From the NCBI GenBank assembly GCA_037447655.1, contig JBBHKE010001579.1:1-25242 (forward strand): 25,242 nucleotides of DNA, in the 5' to 3' direction. The notes under the pieces are model-generated. The model saw only the letters and a list, made by a program, of their open reading frames with translations, had not been told where the DNA came from and ran no database searches. The translations under genes and the position numbers were made by a program. Within the stretch, counting starts at the first letter, position 1. Each line of letters begins with the position of its first letter. This document shows positions 16,618 to 25,242 of this stretch, one piece after another. This stretch comes from Zygnema cylindricum. Lineage: Eukaryota; Streptophyta; Zygnematophyceae; Zygnematales; Zygnemataceae.

Positions 16618-16761
16618 GTTGATATTTGAGTATTTTCTAGGTCTGTATTATAATAGGAAAAAGGTAGAGGCGGTCTACCTCAAACTCCCTGTTGATATTT
16701 GGGTATTTTCTAGGTCTTTATTAGATAGAAAAGAGTAGAGGCAGTCTGCCCCTGACTCCCT
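16618..16761. repeat. 73-bp tandem duplication
   Basis: 16618-16690 and 16691-16761 are two copies sharing GATATTTG-GTATTTTCTAGGTCT, then AAAGAGTAGAGGC or a variant, then AGTCT and CTCCCT. They differ at several bases, so the duplication is moderately old. Confidence 0.75.
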
Positions 16762-16882
16762 TCTCCAAGCCCCCACACTTGTCGCAGTCACTGAAGGCTG
16801 GAAAGGGAGCTAGAGCCATGGGTGCCTAAGCTCTCCAGAGAGACAGGAATAGCTAATTTATGTATATTTACCAAAAAGGAAT

Positions 16883-16925
16883 TTGACGGACCTAGGATTT
16901 GATCCTGGTACCTACCGTCCGTCAA
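16883..16925 (-). other. tRNA-like double hairpin
   Basis: TTGACGGAC (16883-16891) pairs perfectly with GTCCGTCAA (16917-16925). Between them AGGAT-TTG-ATCCT forms an inner stem. On the minus strand this resembles an acceptor stem plus T-arm (loop ATCAAAT) with no D or anticodon arm. It could be a tRNA-derived SINE remnant; it is not a functional tRNA. Confidence 0.3.
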
Positions 16926-16985
16926 CCGTCCCGTAGTCGTTAGCTTTGTCCATTTAGTCTAGGACAACTTACCAATCTTGGTAGA

Positions 16986-17456
16986 ATGTTGGATGAAGAA
17001 CACAAGCTCCAAGTCTTTCTAAACTGTCTTCCGGAGTATCTTCGAAATCCTTGTGATATCCTGCAGTCCAAAAAGCGGGCAACGTATGAGTATGCCATGA
17101 GTTATTTCAAGAAATTAAATAAAGCAAGGGAAGGTTCGAGTAAAGGGGCCGTAAAAACTGCCTCGCTCAATGTTGCAACCGCACCCGAAACCCCGGATCT
17201 CAACCTACTTCGTGGAGGGGCTCCAAGGGGAACACCTCAAGGTCGAGGTGGCGGCGGTAGAGGAGGTGGAAGGGAGAAACCGAGTGGCAGTAAGGTTCAG
17301 GCTGATTCTAATGCCTTGAACGTTACGTGCTACAAGTGTCAGAAACAAGGACACTTTGCGGTAGAATGCCCAGACAAGGAAAAGCAGTGTTACACTTGTA
17401 AGCGTTGGGGTCATGTGAGTACGCAATGTTATGATCGAGTTGATGGAGGTTCGTAA
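16986..17456 (+). pseudogene. gag: copia gag 3' part: nucleocapsid with two zinc knuckles (copy 1)
   Basis: An open frame of 156 codons beginning within gag (MLDEEHKLQVFLNCLPEYLR), so its ATG is not a true start. An RGG-type stretch (GRGGGGRGGG) precedes two CX2CX4HX4C knuckles, CYKCQKQGHFAVEC and CYTCKRWGHVSTQC, which bind RNA during packaging. TAA at 17454-17456 interrupts the frame, but the same frame continues immediately with another Arg/Gly-rich stretch into protease. Identical to 22457-22927. Confidence 0.88.
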
Positions 17457-18845
17457 AGAGGACGTGATCGAGGTGACCGTGGACGTGGCCGTGGTGGAGG
17501 CCGAGGTCGTGGACCCGGTCATGGAGGAAGTCATGGATATTACACGGAGTTTGGTGACAAGCCCGGAGACGGATTTCAAAATTTCTCAATTTCTTTTAAC
17601 ATGGATTTGGTTTCTGTTGTGGATGAGGATGCCACTACGGAGTGGTTTATTGACTTCTGTGCAACTCATCATGTGTGTACTGATAAGACAATCTTTGAGG
17701 AGATGACCACGTTGACAGTACGGAAGAACATTAAGGTTGTTAGTGGTCATGTTATCCCAGTCGATACTATCAAAACCGTTCGGTTAGATTTACAGGTTCA
17801 AGATGTGTTCGGAAGTGAGAGAGTGACTTCAACGAGGTTCCACAATGCTCTCATTAGTGTTCCACAAATTCAGAAAGCCGGCAGGCAAGTGGTTTCAAAA
17901 TCAGATTTGAGCATTGTAGTGGAAAATTCTAAAGGGACACAAGTGGCTTCTGAATTCGTGTCGGATAGCATGCATAGTTGTTTGATTTGGAGTAGACCAG
18001 AATTTAAGGATCAGGCCGTGTCTTTGGCCAATCAGTTTTCACTCCAAAAGGGTAACCTCAATCTATGGCATCATCGTATGTGCCATACCTCCGAGGCGAA
18101 CCTTAAGCGGATGATTCGAAATTCTTCGGTTCGAGGAATGGAACTCACTACCGGAGAGAAGGTGAACGGATGTGGTGGTGGTAATAAGGGGAAGCAAAAA
18201 CGCAAGCCACATCCGGTTAAAGATGTAAAGTATCGGGCCAAAAATCCATTGGAACTTATTCATGTGGATCTTTGTGGCCATGTTATGCCGAAGTCTTTGG
18301 GTGGGCATCAATACATCTTTGTCATTGTTGATCACTACTCACGGAAAGCTTGGGTGCATTTGTTGAAGCATAAATTGGATACCAATGAGAAGTTTCAAGA
18401 GTGGGTTGTGATGGCCGAGTGTCAATCGGATCACAAATTGAAATCAGTGAGGTCAGATAACGGAGGTGAATTTGTGGCTTTCACCAAGTTTTGTAAGGAG
18501 AGGGGCATTAGGCAGCAATTTACGGCTCCTCATTCTCCCGAGTCGAATGGAATTGCGGAGAGAAAAAATCGAACTATCCAAGAGATGGTCCGTGCTATGA
18601 TTCATAGTAGTGGGCAAAATTTCTTCTTGTGGGGAGATGCCATTCTCACCGCCAATTACATTTGCAACCGGCGGTTTACTTCAATTTCGGGTGATAAGAC
18701 CCCGGATGAGTTGTGGAGTGGGATTGTGCCGTCCGTCCGGCACTTACGTATTTGGGGATGTAAGGCAACCGTCGATGTTGAAAGTACACAAAGGACGGGG
18801 AAATTTTCTGGCGAGGAGTTGGACAGGAATCTTTGTGGGGTATAG
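17457..18845 (+). pseudogene. pol: copia protease and integrase (copy 1)
   Basis: Continues in the gag frame after the TAA. The protease motif reads WFIDFCATHHVC: the catalytic Asp is kept, but the D-S/T-G triad is D-F-C, so the protease should be inactive. The GAG-pre-integrase zinc finger (WHHRMCHTSEANL) lacks its last Cys (CGGGNKGK). Integrase shows the acidic triad in HVDLCGH, RSDNGGEF and GIAERKNRT. The chain stops at TAG 18843-18845 because of a frameshift about 20-40 bases earlier. Identical to the second copy. Confidence 0.9.
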
Positions 18846-18939
18846 CGCCAAAGGGAGGTTGTACCGTGTGTTTGATCCGTCGAGGAGAGTGGTTTTTGAA
18901 TCTCGGAATGTCGATTTCCACGAGATATTAAATCCGTAA
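18800..18939 (+). pseudogene. pol: copia integrase C-terminal region, shifted frame (copy 1)
   Basis: The sequence after the frameshift continues in another frame as WTGIFVGYSAKGRLYRVFDP then VVFESRNVDF, the conserved FVGYs-KxYRxxdP-v-SRxVxF segment of copia polyproteins. It ends at TAA 18937-18939. The exact shift point lies between about 18800 and 18825. Confidence 0.82.
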
Positions 18940-18992
18940 TGGAATCGGCCGGAAATGTACAAAAAGATTTAGATTTCTAGGAGAAACATGAA

Positions 18993-19420
18993 GTGGAAGA
19001 GAATCTGGATTTGCAGGAATCGGATTCCGATGAGGAAGAAGTTCCTCATACCAAAGTGAAGTTCGATCGGTTTGTTCCAATTCGAAAATCAGATTCCGAT
19101 GTCCGAAGTGATGGGACTTTGAGTTCCCGGTCTTCAAAAACAACTCAGTCCACATTAAAATCAAAAGGTGAACTCAGTCCACATTAAAATCAAAAGTTAG
19201 CTTACCGTCAGTGAGGGAAGAAAATGACAAGGAGGAAGAAGTGACTGTGGTTCGGCGAAGTTCCCGTGAGACGAAGGGGAAGAAACCGGCCAGATTATCC
19301 TATGACCGAGTTGGTGGGAATGTTATAAACTCTAATTACTTTATCTCGGAGGCTAAAGAGGATGACTTCCTCTTATAGCAACTAGTGAACGACACAATTT
19401 CCGGTTCCGGGGATCCTTAA
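18993..19420 (+). pseudogene. pol: copia integrase-RT linker with a 29-bp duplication (copy 1)
   Basis: Acidic and Ser-rich linker (NLDLQESDSDEEE) typical of the variable region between integrase and RT. A 29-bp unit is tandemly repeated (19142-19170, 19171-19199), which shifts the frame, and further stops follow, including TAA at 19418-19420. The same duplication is in copy 2. Confidence 0.75.
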
Positions 19421-20105
19421 TCTTATTCGAAGGCTCGGAATTTGAATGAGTGGGAAACTAAGTGGAAGTCCGCTTGGGAAAAGGAATATAAGTCAATTGT
19501 TGATAATCGGACTTTTGAAGAGGTAGAATTACCATCGGGTAAGAAAGCTATTGACGCCAAACGGGTTTTTAAGACGAAGACAGGTGCGTGCGTCTTGTGA
19601 GGTGATAAAGTATAAAGCGAGATTTGTTTGTAAAGGTTTTTAGCAGCGAGAGGGGGTTGATTATACTGAAACGTATGCTCCCGTTGTTAAGTTTGATTCT
19701 TTGAGAATGATTGTGGCCTTGGCAGCGGCTGGTAAGAAACACATCCATCAAATGGACGTGGAAACTTCGTTCTTGAATGGTGAGCTTGAAAAGGAAGTAT
19801 ATATGAAAGTTCCGGAGGGGGTAGCTTCTCAACCCGGTATTGTGTGGAGACTACGGAAGTCTTTATATGGGCTGAAGCAAGCCCCGAGAACGTGGTATTC
19901 GAGACTCCATAAGGTGTTAATTGATTTCGGTTTTGTTCGGACTACTTCGGATTCCGGTTTTTATGTGAAGGGTGAAGGTCAGAATCAAGTGATATTTTCA
20001 GTTTATGTTGATGACTTCATCATGAATTCGGATAGCTTGATTGTAATTATGGATTTAAATACATTTATGCGGCAACATTTTAAAGTGACGGATTTGGGAA
20101 ATTGA
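19421..20105 (+). pseudogene. pol: copia reverse transcriptase (copy 1)
   Basis: N-terminal part (WETKWKSAWEKEYKSIVDNR) ends at TGA 19598-19600 after a frameshift. The next frame gives KYKARFVCKGF, then TAG at 19641-19643. From 19644 it is open: GVDYTETYAPVVKFDSLRM, HQMDVETSFLNGELEKEVYM, LYGLKQAPRTWYSRLHKVL and the catalytic SVYVDDFI box. This frame ends at TGA 20103-20105. The signature motifs are intact but the enzyme cannot be made. Confidence 0.9.
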
Positions 20106-20112
20106 AATATAT

Positions 20113-20940
20113 TTAGAAATTGAGGCTATTCGGGATGCATCTGGATGCATCAAGCTCAGTCAGGAGCAATATTGCAAGGAGGTGTTAGCACGGTTTTCTA
20201 TGTCCGATGCTAAACCGCTTTCGACTCCCTTGGATACGAAAGTGCAGTATTCTAAGTCGGAACGGTGCCGTATCGGGAAGCAATCGGCAGTTTGATGTAT
20301 TTGAGTGTGGGAACTCGTCCGGATATTTCTGCTACAGTTTCTGTTGTCAGGAGGTATTGCTAGGCACCAAAGAAGCCGCATTGGGAAGCCGTGAAACGGA
20401 TTTTCCGGTATTTGGTTGGCACGATCAGTCTTGGATTGGTGTTTCAATCGAGTGGAGATTTGGAATGTTTTGGCTACTGTGATGCAGATTTGGGAGGAGA
20501 TTATGATTTCGGAAAATCAGCTTCCGGATATGCATTTATATTCGGTGGAGCTGCTATCTCTTAGAGTTCCAGGCTCCAGCCGACTGTGGCCTTAAGCTCT
20601 ACAGAGGCCGAATATATATCAGCCTGTCATGCGTCAAAGGCTGCAGTTTGGGTGAAAGAAATGCTCGGAGAGTTAGGCATTTCTGTTGGATGCATGAAAT
20701 TATTTTCTGATAGCATGAGTAAATGGCACTAATCAGAAATCCTTTATTTCATAAAAGGACTAAACAGGCACTAATCAGAAATCCTTTATTTCATAAAAGG
20801 ACTAAACATATCAGAAATCAGTGGCATTTTATTCGATATTTAGTGAGAGAAAAGGAACTGGAATTTATCTTTGTTCCTATTGTAGAGGAGCAGCTGAAAT
20901 GCTTACTAAGTCAGCTATTTAGGATGTCTTTGTGAGAGGT
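20113..20940 (+). pseudogene. pol: copia RT thumb and RNase H (copy 1)
   Basis: After another frameshift the sequence reads IRDASGCIKLSQEQYCKEVL and ARFSMSDAKPLSTPLD. It shifts again near 20262 to YREAIGSLMYLSVGTRPDIS, followed by TAG at 20361-20363. RNase H motifs YCDADLGGD, KSASGYAFIFGG and TVALSSTEAEYISAC flank a TAG at 20562-20564 that sits where a conserved Trp normally lies. Confidence 0.88.
20725..20808 (+). repeat. 42-bp perfect tandem duplication in RNase H
   Basis: 20725-20766 and 20767-20808 are identical. The unit is 14 codons long and in frame (ALIRNPLFHKRTK repeats), so it lengthens rather than breaks the frame. It lies just upstream of the HFIRYLVREKEL segment near the end of pol. 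Confidence 0.9.
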
Positions 20941-20985
20941 AGGCCTAAGCTAGGCTTGTTGTGAAGTGACAGAGTATTCCATAAT

Positions 20986-20996
20986 GAGATGGGGAA
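20986..20996 (+). promoter_or_regulatory. Polypurine tract
   Basis: GAGATGGGGAA lies immediately before the TG that opens the LTR, the expected position for the plus-strand primer in reverse transcription. Confidence 0.7.
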
Positions 20997-21453
20997 TGTT
21001 AGGACATTGGTGGAATCGGGAGTTAGGCGAATCGGTCTTCTGTTCGATTTCGCGTATAAGTCTTGTGTTCGCGTCCGTATATTTGTTAGTTTGGTACGAA
21101 CGTATGTTTGTTATACGTTTGTTTTGGTTCGTAGTGTTGCGTGGTACCGCGTGTGCGGACCAGCACACTGTTTCAGTCTTGCTGCCCGATGTTGCATTTT
21201 AGTGAGGTGTTTGAGAGGCACGTTTTCCGTGCCGTGTATTTTGAAGTCTGTTTTGTGTTTTGTAGACTAAGGTAGTAGTCAGATTGGGTTAGAGTTAGTA
21301 AGAGAGTAAGTGTGAGAGTATATGTATGAAAAAGCTTCGGCGTAATATAATTGTATTTTGGCCGATATGATCTGTGAATGTTTACTTTTATGGTGAATGC
21401 TTCCGCTGTGCGATAAAGTTTGAGCCGTGTGGATTTTAGTGATCTTCTTTACA
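20997..21453 (+). mobile_element. Complete copia LTR shared by copies 1 and 2 (about 457 bp)
   Basis: It begins TGTTAGGACATT directly after the polypurine tract and ends CTTTACA two bases before the primer-binding site, giving the canonical TG...CA ends. It serves as 3' LTR of the upstream copy and 5' LTR of the downstream copy, so there is no intervening host DNA or target duplication. AT-rich TATA-like sequence occurs near 21341. Its first 61 bp are also found at 14320. Confidence 0.82.
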
Positions 21454-21455
21454 TT

Positions 21456-21467
21456 TGGTATCGGAGC
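21456..21467 (+). promoter_or_regulatory. Primer-binding site (initiator Met tRNA type)
   Basis: TGGTATCGGAGC, two bases after the LTR end, differs by one base from TGGTATCAGAGC, the usual Ty1/copia site complementary to the 3' end of initiator tRNA-Met. Confidence 0.85.
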
Positions 21468-21507
21468 AGGCTTTGCTTCCAGTTAGTAGTGTGTGAGGTT
21501 CGGCAGG

Positions 21508-22083
21508 ATGGGGAAGAAGAAGAAAGGTACTCCTTCTTCCGGTCCAAGGCTTACACTGGGGCCTTCGGAGGAACCACGATCCCCCGAAGTTCCTTCCCGT
21601 GAGCCTAGTGAAAGGGAACTCAGCTTTGGAGGAGGCTTTGGCGGGGACAGACCCGGTTTTGTTCCTAAATCTGAAGAACCCCTTCTTACGGATCCCTTCA
21701 GTCAGAATAGGGCCAGTGGCAGTGGCACCAGTTTTGAGCCCAGTCCTCGTTTTAATTTTGATGAGTGGATGCGGGCAATGAAAGAGAAGAGTAAGTTAGA
21801 AAAGAAAGTCAGCAAAGGAAAGAAGAAAATGGATGATTCGAGTTCCAGCTCTAGTGACAGTGAGAGTTCAAAAAGTTTAGAGAGTTCAGAAAGCAGTGAA
21901 GATGAAAAAGCAAAGAAAAACAGGAAACGGAAAGGAAAGGCAAAAATGGTAGATGAAGACTTGGATGTTGGAGAGGATGTTGAGAAAGATGATTCTTTTC
22001 CGATGCTCGGAAAAGCCGTATTGTTTAATGGTTCTAATTATATGGTGTGGAAGAAATACATCAGGGGACAGTTGGTTCTTTAA
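21508..22083 (+). pseudogene. gag: copia gag N-terminal part (copy 2)
   Basis: ATG at 21508, about 40 bases after the primer site, is the likely Gag start (MGKKKKGTPSSGPRLTLGPS); an in-frame GTG slightly upstream has no support. A Pro-rich head is followed by a basic segment and a Ser/Asp/Glu/Lys-rich tract (KKKMDDSSSSSSDSESS), then a capsid-like start (LFNGSNYMVWKKYIRGQLVL) typical of copia Gag. TAA at 22081-22083 stops it just where capsid sequence should continue. The corresponding part of copy 1 is absent. Confidence 0.82.
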
Positions 22084-22107
22084 AATTTGTGGAGGATAGT
22101 GACAGGT

Positions 22108-22200
22108 GAAGAAAAGAGGCCTAAGGATTTGAAAGGTCGAAGAAAAGAGGCCTAAGGATTTGAAAGGTCGAAGAAAAGAGGCCTAAGGATTTGAAAGGTC
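22108..22200 (+). repeat. 31-bp perfect tandem triplication in gag
   Basis: 22108-22138, 22139-22169 and 22170-22200 are identical units. The extra 62 bp are not a multiple of three, so the triplication shifts the frame and introduces a TAA. One unit alone would be in frame with the following capsid segment. Confidence 0.95.
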
Positions 22201-22493
22201 GTCAATTGTGGTTGCGAAAGGATATTTCCTCATACACAGGATTAATGCAGAGTTGTACAGGATCGGCTTTTGACTTCGTTTTGGCCTACAAAACTGCATA
22301 TGAATGTTGGGTGGGCCTTGAGAATCAGTTTGAGAAAGGAGTACAAGATAGGGCTCAGTATGTCTTCAAAGAATTGATTCAATTCAAGTTTAAGCCGAAT
22401 GAATCAATTCATGAGCGTTTAATATTCTTGTCGAACAACTTACCAATCTTGGTAGAATGTTGGATGAAGAACACAAGCTCCAAGTCTTTCTAA
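22191..22493 (+). pseudogene. gag: copia gag capsid middle part (copy 2)
   Basis: An open segment with QLWLRKDISSYTGLMQSCTG, then TAYECWVGLENQFEKG and KFKPNESIHERLIFLSNNLP, matching the UBN2-type Gag of copia (W-xL---y). Before its stop (22491-22493) the true frame moves by one base near 22450, into the segment beginning at 22457. The same single-base defect is visible at 16979 in copy 1. Confidence 0.82.
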
Positions 22494-22927
22494 ACTGTCT
22501 TCCGGAGTATCTTCGAAATCCTTGTGATATCCTGCAGTCCAAAAAGCGGGCAACGTATGAGTATGCCATGAGTTATTTCAAGAAATTAAATAAAGCAAGG
22601 GAAGGTTCGAGTAAAGGGGCCGTAAAAACTGCCTCGCTCAATGTTGCAACCGCACCCGAAACCCCGGATCTCAACCTACTTCGTGGAGGGGCTCCAAGGG
22701 GAACACCTCAAGGTCGAGGTGGCGGCGGTAGAGGAGGTGGAAGGGAGAAACCGAGTGGCAGTAAGGTTCAGGCTGATTCTAATGCCTTGAACGTTACGTG
22801 CTACAAGTGTCAGAAACAAGGACACTTTGCGGTAGAATGCCCAGACAAGGAAAAGCAGTGTTACACTTGTAAGCGTTGGGGTCATGTGAGTACGCAATGT
22901 TATGATCGAGTTGATGGAGGTTCGTAA
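22457..22927 (+). pseudogene. gag: copia gag 3' part: nucleocapsid with two zinc knuckles (copy 2)
   Basis: Encodes the same protein as 16986-17456: an RGG stretch and two CX2CX4HX4C knuckles, closed by TAA at 22925-22927, with the frame continuing beyond. Here the upstream half of gag is present, showing that this is the carboxy end of Gag. Confidence 0.88.
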
Positions 22928-24316
22928 AGAGGACGTGATCGAGGTGACCGTGGACGTGGCCGTGGTGGAGGCCGAGGTCGTGGACCCGGTCATGGAGGAA
23001 GTCATGGATATTACACGGAGTTTGGTGACAAGCCCGGAGACGGATTTCAAAATTTCTCAATTTCTTTTAACATGGATTTGGTTTCTGTTGTGGATGAGGA
23101 TGCCACTACGGAGTGGTTTATTGACTTCTGTGCAACTCATCATGTGTGTACTGATAAGACAATCTTTGAGGAGATGACCACGTTGACAGTACGGAAGAAC
23201 ATTAAGGTTGTTAGTGGTCATGTTATCCCAGTCGATACTATCAAAACCGTTCGGTTAGATTTACAGGTTCAAGATGTGTTCGGAAGTGAGAGAGTGACTT
23301 CAACGAGGTTCCACAATGCTCTCATTAGTGTTCCACAAATTCAGAAAGCCGGCAGGCAAGTGGTTTCAAAATCAGATTTGAGCATTGTAGTGGAAAATTC
23401 TAAAGGGACACAAGTGGCTTCTGAATTCGTGTCGGATAGCATGCATAGTTGTTTGATTTGGAGTAGACCAGAATTTAAGGATCAGGCCGTGTCTTTGGCC
23501 AATCAGTTTTCACTCCAAAAGGGTAACCTCAATCTATGGCATCATCGTATGTGCCATACCTCCGAGGCGAACCTTAAGCGGATGATTCGAAATTCTTCGG
23601 TTCGAGGAATGGAACTCACTACCGGAGAGAAGGTGAACGGATGTGGTGGTGGTAATAAGGGGAAGCAAAAACGCAAGCCACATCCGGTTAAAGATGTAAA
23701 GTATCGGGCCAAAAATCCATTGGAACTTATTCATGTGGATCTTTGTGGCCATGTTATGCCGAAGTCTTTGGGTGGGCATCAATACATCTTTGTCATTGTT
23801 GATCACTACTCACGGAAAGCTTGGGTGCATTTGTTGAAGCATAAATTGGATACCAATGAGAAGTTTCAAGAGTGGGTTGTGATGGCCGAGTGTCAATCGG
23901 ATCACAAATTGAAATCAGTGAGGTCAGATAACGGAGGTGAATTTGTGGCTTTCACCAAGTTTTGTAAGGAGAGGGGCATTAGGCAGCAATTTACGGCTCC
24001 TCATTCTCCCGAGTCGAATGGAATTGCGGAGAGAAAAAATCGAACTATCCAAGAGATGGTCCGTGCTATGATTCATAGTAGTGGGCAAAATTTCTTCTTG
24101 TGGGGAGATGCCATTCTCACCGCCAATTACATTTGCAACCGGCGGTTTACTTCAATTTCGGGTGATAAGACCCCGGATGAGTTGTGGAGTGGGATTGTGC
24201 CGTCCGTCCGGCACTTACGTATTTGGGGATGTAAGGCAACCGTCGATGTTGAAAGTACACAAAGGACGGGGAAATTTTCTGGCGAGGAGTTGGACAGGAA
24301 TCTTTGTGGGGTATAG
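22928..24316 (+). pseudogene. pol: copia protease and integrase (copy 2)
   Basis: Same sequence as 17457-18845: protease with D-F-C in place of D-S/T-G, incomplete zinc finger, integrase with its acidic triad, and the same terminal TAG (24314-24316) after the same frameshift. Confidence 0.9.
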
Positions 24317-24410
24317 CGCCAAAGGGAGGTTGTACCGTGTGTTTGATCCGTCGAGGAGAGTGGTTTTTGAATCTCGGAATGTCGATTTCCACGAGATATT
24401 AAATCCGTAA
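24271..24410 (+). pseudogene. pol: copia integrase C-terminal region, shifted frame (copy 2)
   Basis: Counterpart of 18800-18939: GIFVGYSAKGRLYRVFDP in the alternative frame, ending at TAA 24408-24410. Confidence 0.82.
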
Positions 24411-24463
24411 TGGAATCGGCCGGAAATGTACAAAAAGATTTAGATTTCTAGGAGAAACATGAA

Positions 24464-24891
24464 GTGGAAGAGAATCTGGATTTGCAGGAATCGGATTCCG
24501 ATGAGGAAGAAGTTCCTCATACCAAAGTGAAGTTCGATCGGTTTGTTCCAATTCGAAAATCAGATTCCGATGTCCGAAGTGATGGGACTTTGAGTTCCCG
24601 GTCTTCAAAAACAACTCAGTCCACATTAAAATCAAAAGGTGAACTCAGTCCACATTAAAATCAAAAGTTAGCTTACCGTCAGTGAGGGAAGAAAATGACA
24701 AGGAGGAAGAAGTGACTGTGGTTCGGCGAAGTTCCCGTGAGACGAAGGGGAAGAAACCGGCCAGATTATCCTATGACCGAGTTGGTGGGAATGTTATAAA
24801 CTCTAATTACTTTATCTCGGAGGCTAAAGAGGATGACTTCCTCTTATAGCAACTAGTGAACGACACAATTTCCGGTTCCGGGGATCCTTAA
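24464..24891 (+). pseudogene. pol: copia integrase-RT linker with a 29-bp duplication (copy 2)
   Basis: Counterpart of 18993-19420, including the acidic DSDEEE segment and the frame-shifting 29-bp tandem duplication (24613-24641, 24642-24670). Confidence 0.75.
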
Positions 24892-25242
24892 TCTTATTCG
24901 AAGGCTCGGAATTTGAATGAGTGGGAAACTAAGTGGAAGTCCGCTTGGGAAAAGGAATATAAGTCAATTGTTGATAATCGGACTTTTGAAGAGGTAGAAT
25001 TACCATCGGGTAAGAAAGCTATTGACGCCAAACGGGTTTTTAAGACGAAGACAGGTGCGTGCGTCTTGTGAGGTGATAAAGTATAAAGCGAGATTTGTTT
25101 GTAAAGGTTTTTAGCAGCGAGAGGGGGTTGATTATACTGAAACGTATGCTCCCGTTGTTAAGTTTGATTCTTTGAGAATGATTGTGGCCTTGGCAGCGGC
25201 TGGTAAGAAACACATCCATCAAATGGACGTGGAGACGGCTTT
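24892..25242 (+). pseudogene. pol: copia reverse transcriptase, N-terminal part, cut by window end (copy 2)
   Basis: Same broken start as copy 1 (TGA 25069-25071, TAG 25112-25114), then YTETYAPVVKFDSLRM up to MDVET. The last codons read VETAF rather than VETSF, through four base changes in the final nine positions. Confidence 0.85.

Larger units (their letters stand above)
16964..20996 (+). mobile_element. Ty1/copia retrotransposon, copy 1 internal region, 5'-truncated
   Basis: Starts abruptly at 16964 in the middle of gag, where similarity to copy 2 (22435) begins. It runs through nucleocapsid, protease, integrase, reverse transcriptase and RNase H to a polypurine tract (GAGATGGGGAA, 20986-20996) just before the LTR at 20997. 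Domain order PR-IN-RT-RH defines Ty1/copia. The reading frame is broken by stops and frameshifts throughout, so it is dead. The 5' LTR, primer site and first half of gag are missing and replaced by unrelated DNA. Confidence 0.9.
21508..25242 (+). mobile_element. Ty1/copia retrotransposon, copy 2 internal region, cut by window end
   Basis: Carries gag from its ATG through protease, integrase and the beginning of RT, after the LTR (20997-21453) and primer site. From 22435 on it repeats copy 1 at a fixed offset of 5471 bp, with the same stops and frameshifts. It is cut off inside RT at the window edge, where it suddenly departs from copy 1 (25234 on). Confidence 0.9.

Noticed and set aside
17454-17456. 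TAA between gag and pol as a programmed read-through site
   Set aside because: It is in frame with protease, but the element has many other stops and frameshifts, so decay is the simpler reading.
17205-17589. Minus-strand ORFs rich in Ser/Thr or His over the copia nucleocapsid (and the copies at 22676-23060)
   Set aside because: Antisense reflections of the Arg/Gly-rich coding sequence.
20966-21270. ORFs of 78-93 codons across the LTR
   Set aside because: They lie across the polypurine tract and the LTR and match nothing; chance ORFs.

Overview
The window looks like nuclear DNA of a plant-type eukaryote, meaning a land plant or streptophyte alga. The evidence is plant-specific 24-residue leucine-rich repeats (LRRs) each on a 72-nt phase-2 exon, GT-AG introns in very AT-rich DNA, LysM domains, a papain-family protease, and a Ty1/copia retrotransposon primed from an initiator-Met-tRNA-like site. 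I cannot name the species, and another photosynthetic eukaryote is not excluded.

Positions 1-12127 (+) hold the 3' part of one large multi-exon gene whose 5' end lies outside the window. I could assign 17 exons whose splice phases all agree, giving 864 codons before the TGA at 12125-12127. The order is: five single-exon LRRs (462-4154); an LRR cap plus Cys-rich linker plus EGF-like module (5141-5496); a C1A papain-like protease on four exons (6179-7838); two more EGF-like modules (8051-8233, 9705-9848); and about four Cys-containing LysM modules (10385-12127). The likely product is a secreted protein combining ligand or glycan binding (LRR, EGF, LysM) with a cysteine protease. The catalytic Gln, Cys, His and Asn are present, but the active-site CGSCW motif reads CNTCR and no I29 pro-region is visible. 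The LRR exons were amplified together with their introns. Two LysM-like exon candidates also lie in the introns, one clearly decayed.

Positions 12128-16963 are non-genic. They hold a decayed array of about 105-bp units, two short-period arrays, a 219-bp-spaced direct repeat, an unidentified 51-codon open tail, a 61-bp LTR fragment, a 703-bp inverted-repeat element with a TAA target duplication (Harbinger-type, non-autonomous), a 133-bp foldback, and other small repeats.

Positions 16964-25242 hold two head-to-tail copies of a degenerate Ty1/copia element around one shared LTR (20997-21453). The overlapping internal parts are 5471 bp apart and appear identical, including the same stops and frameshifts, for about 2.8 kb. 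They diverge abruptly in the last 9 bases of the window. Neither copy can encode a complete Gag-Pol.
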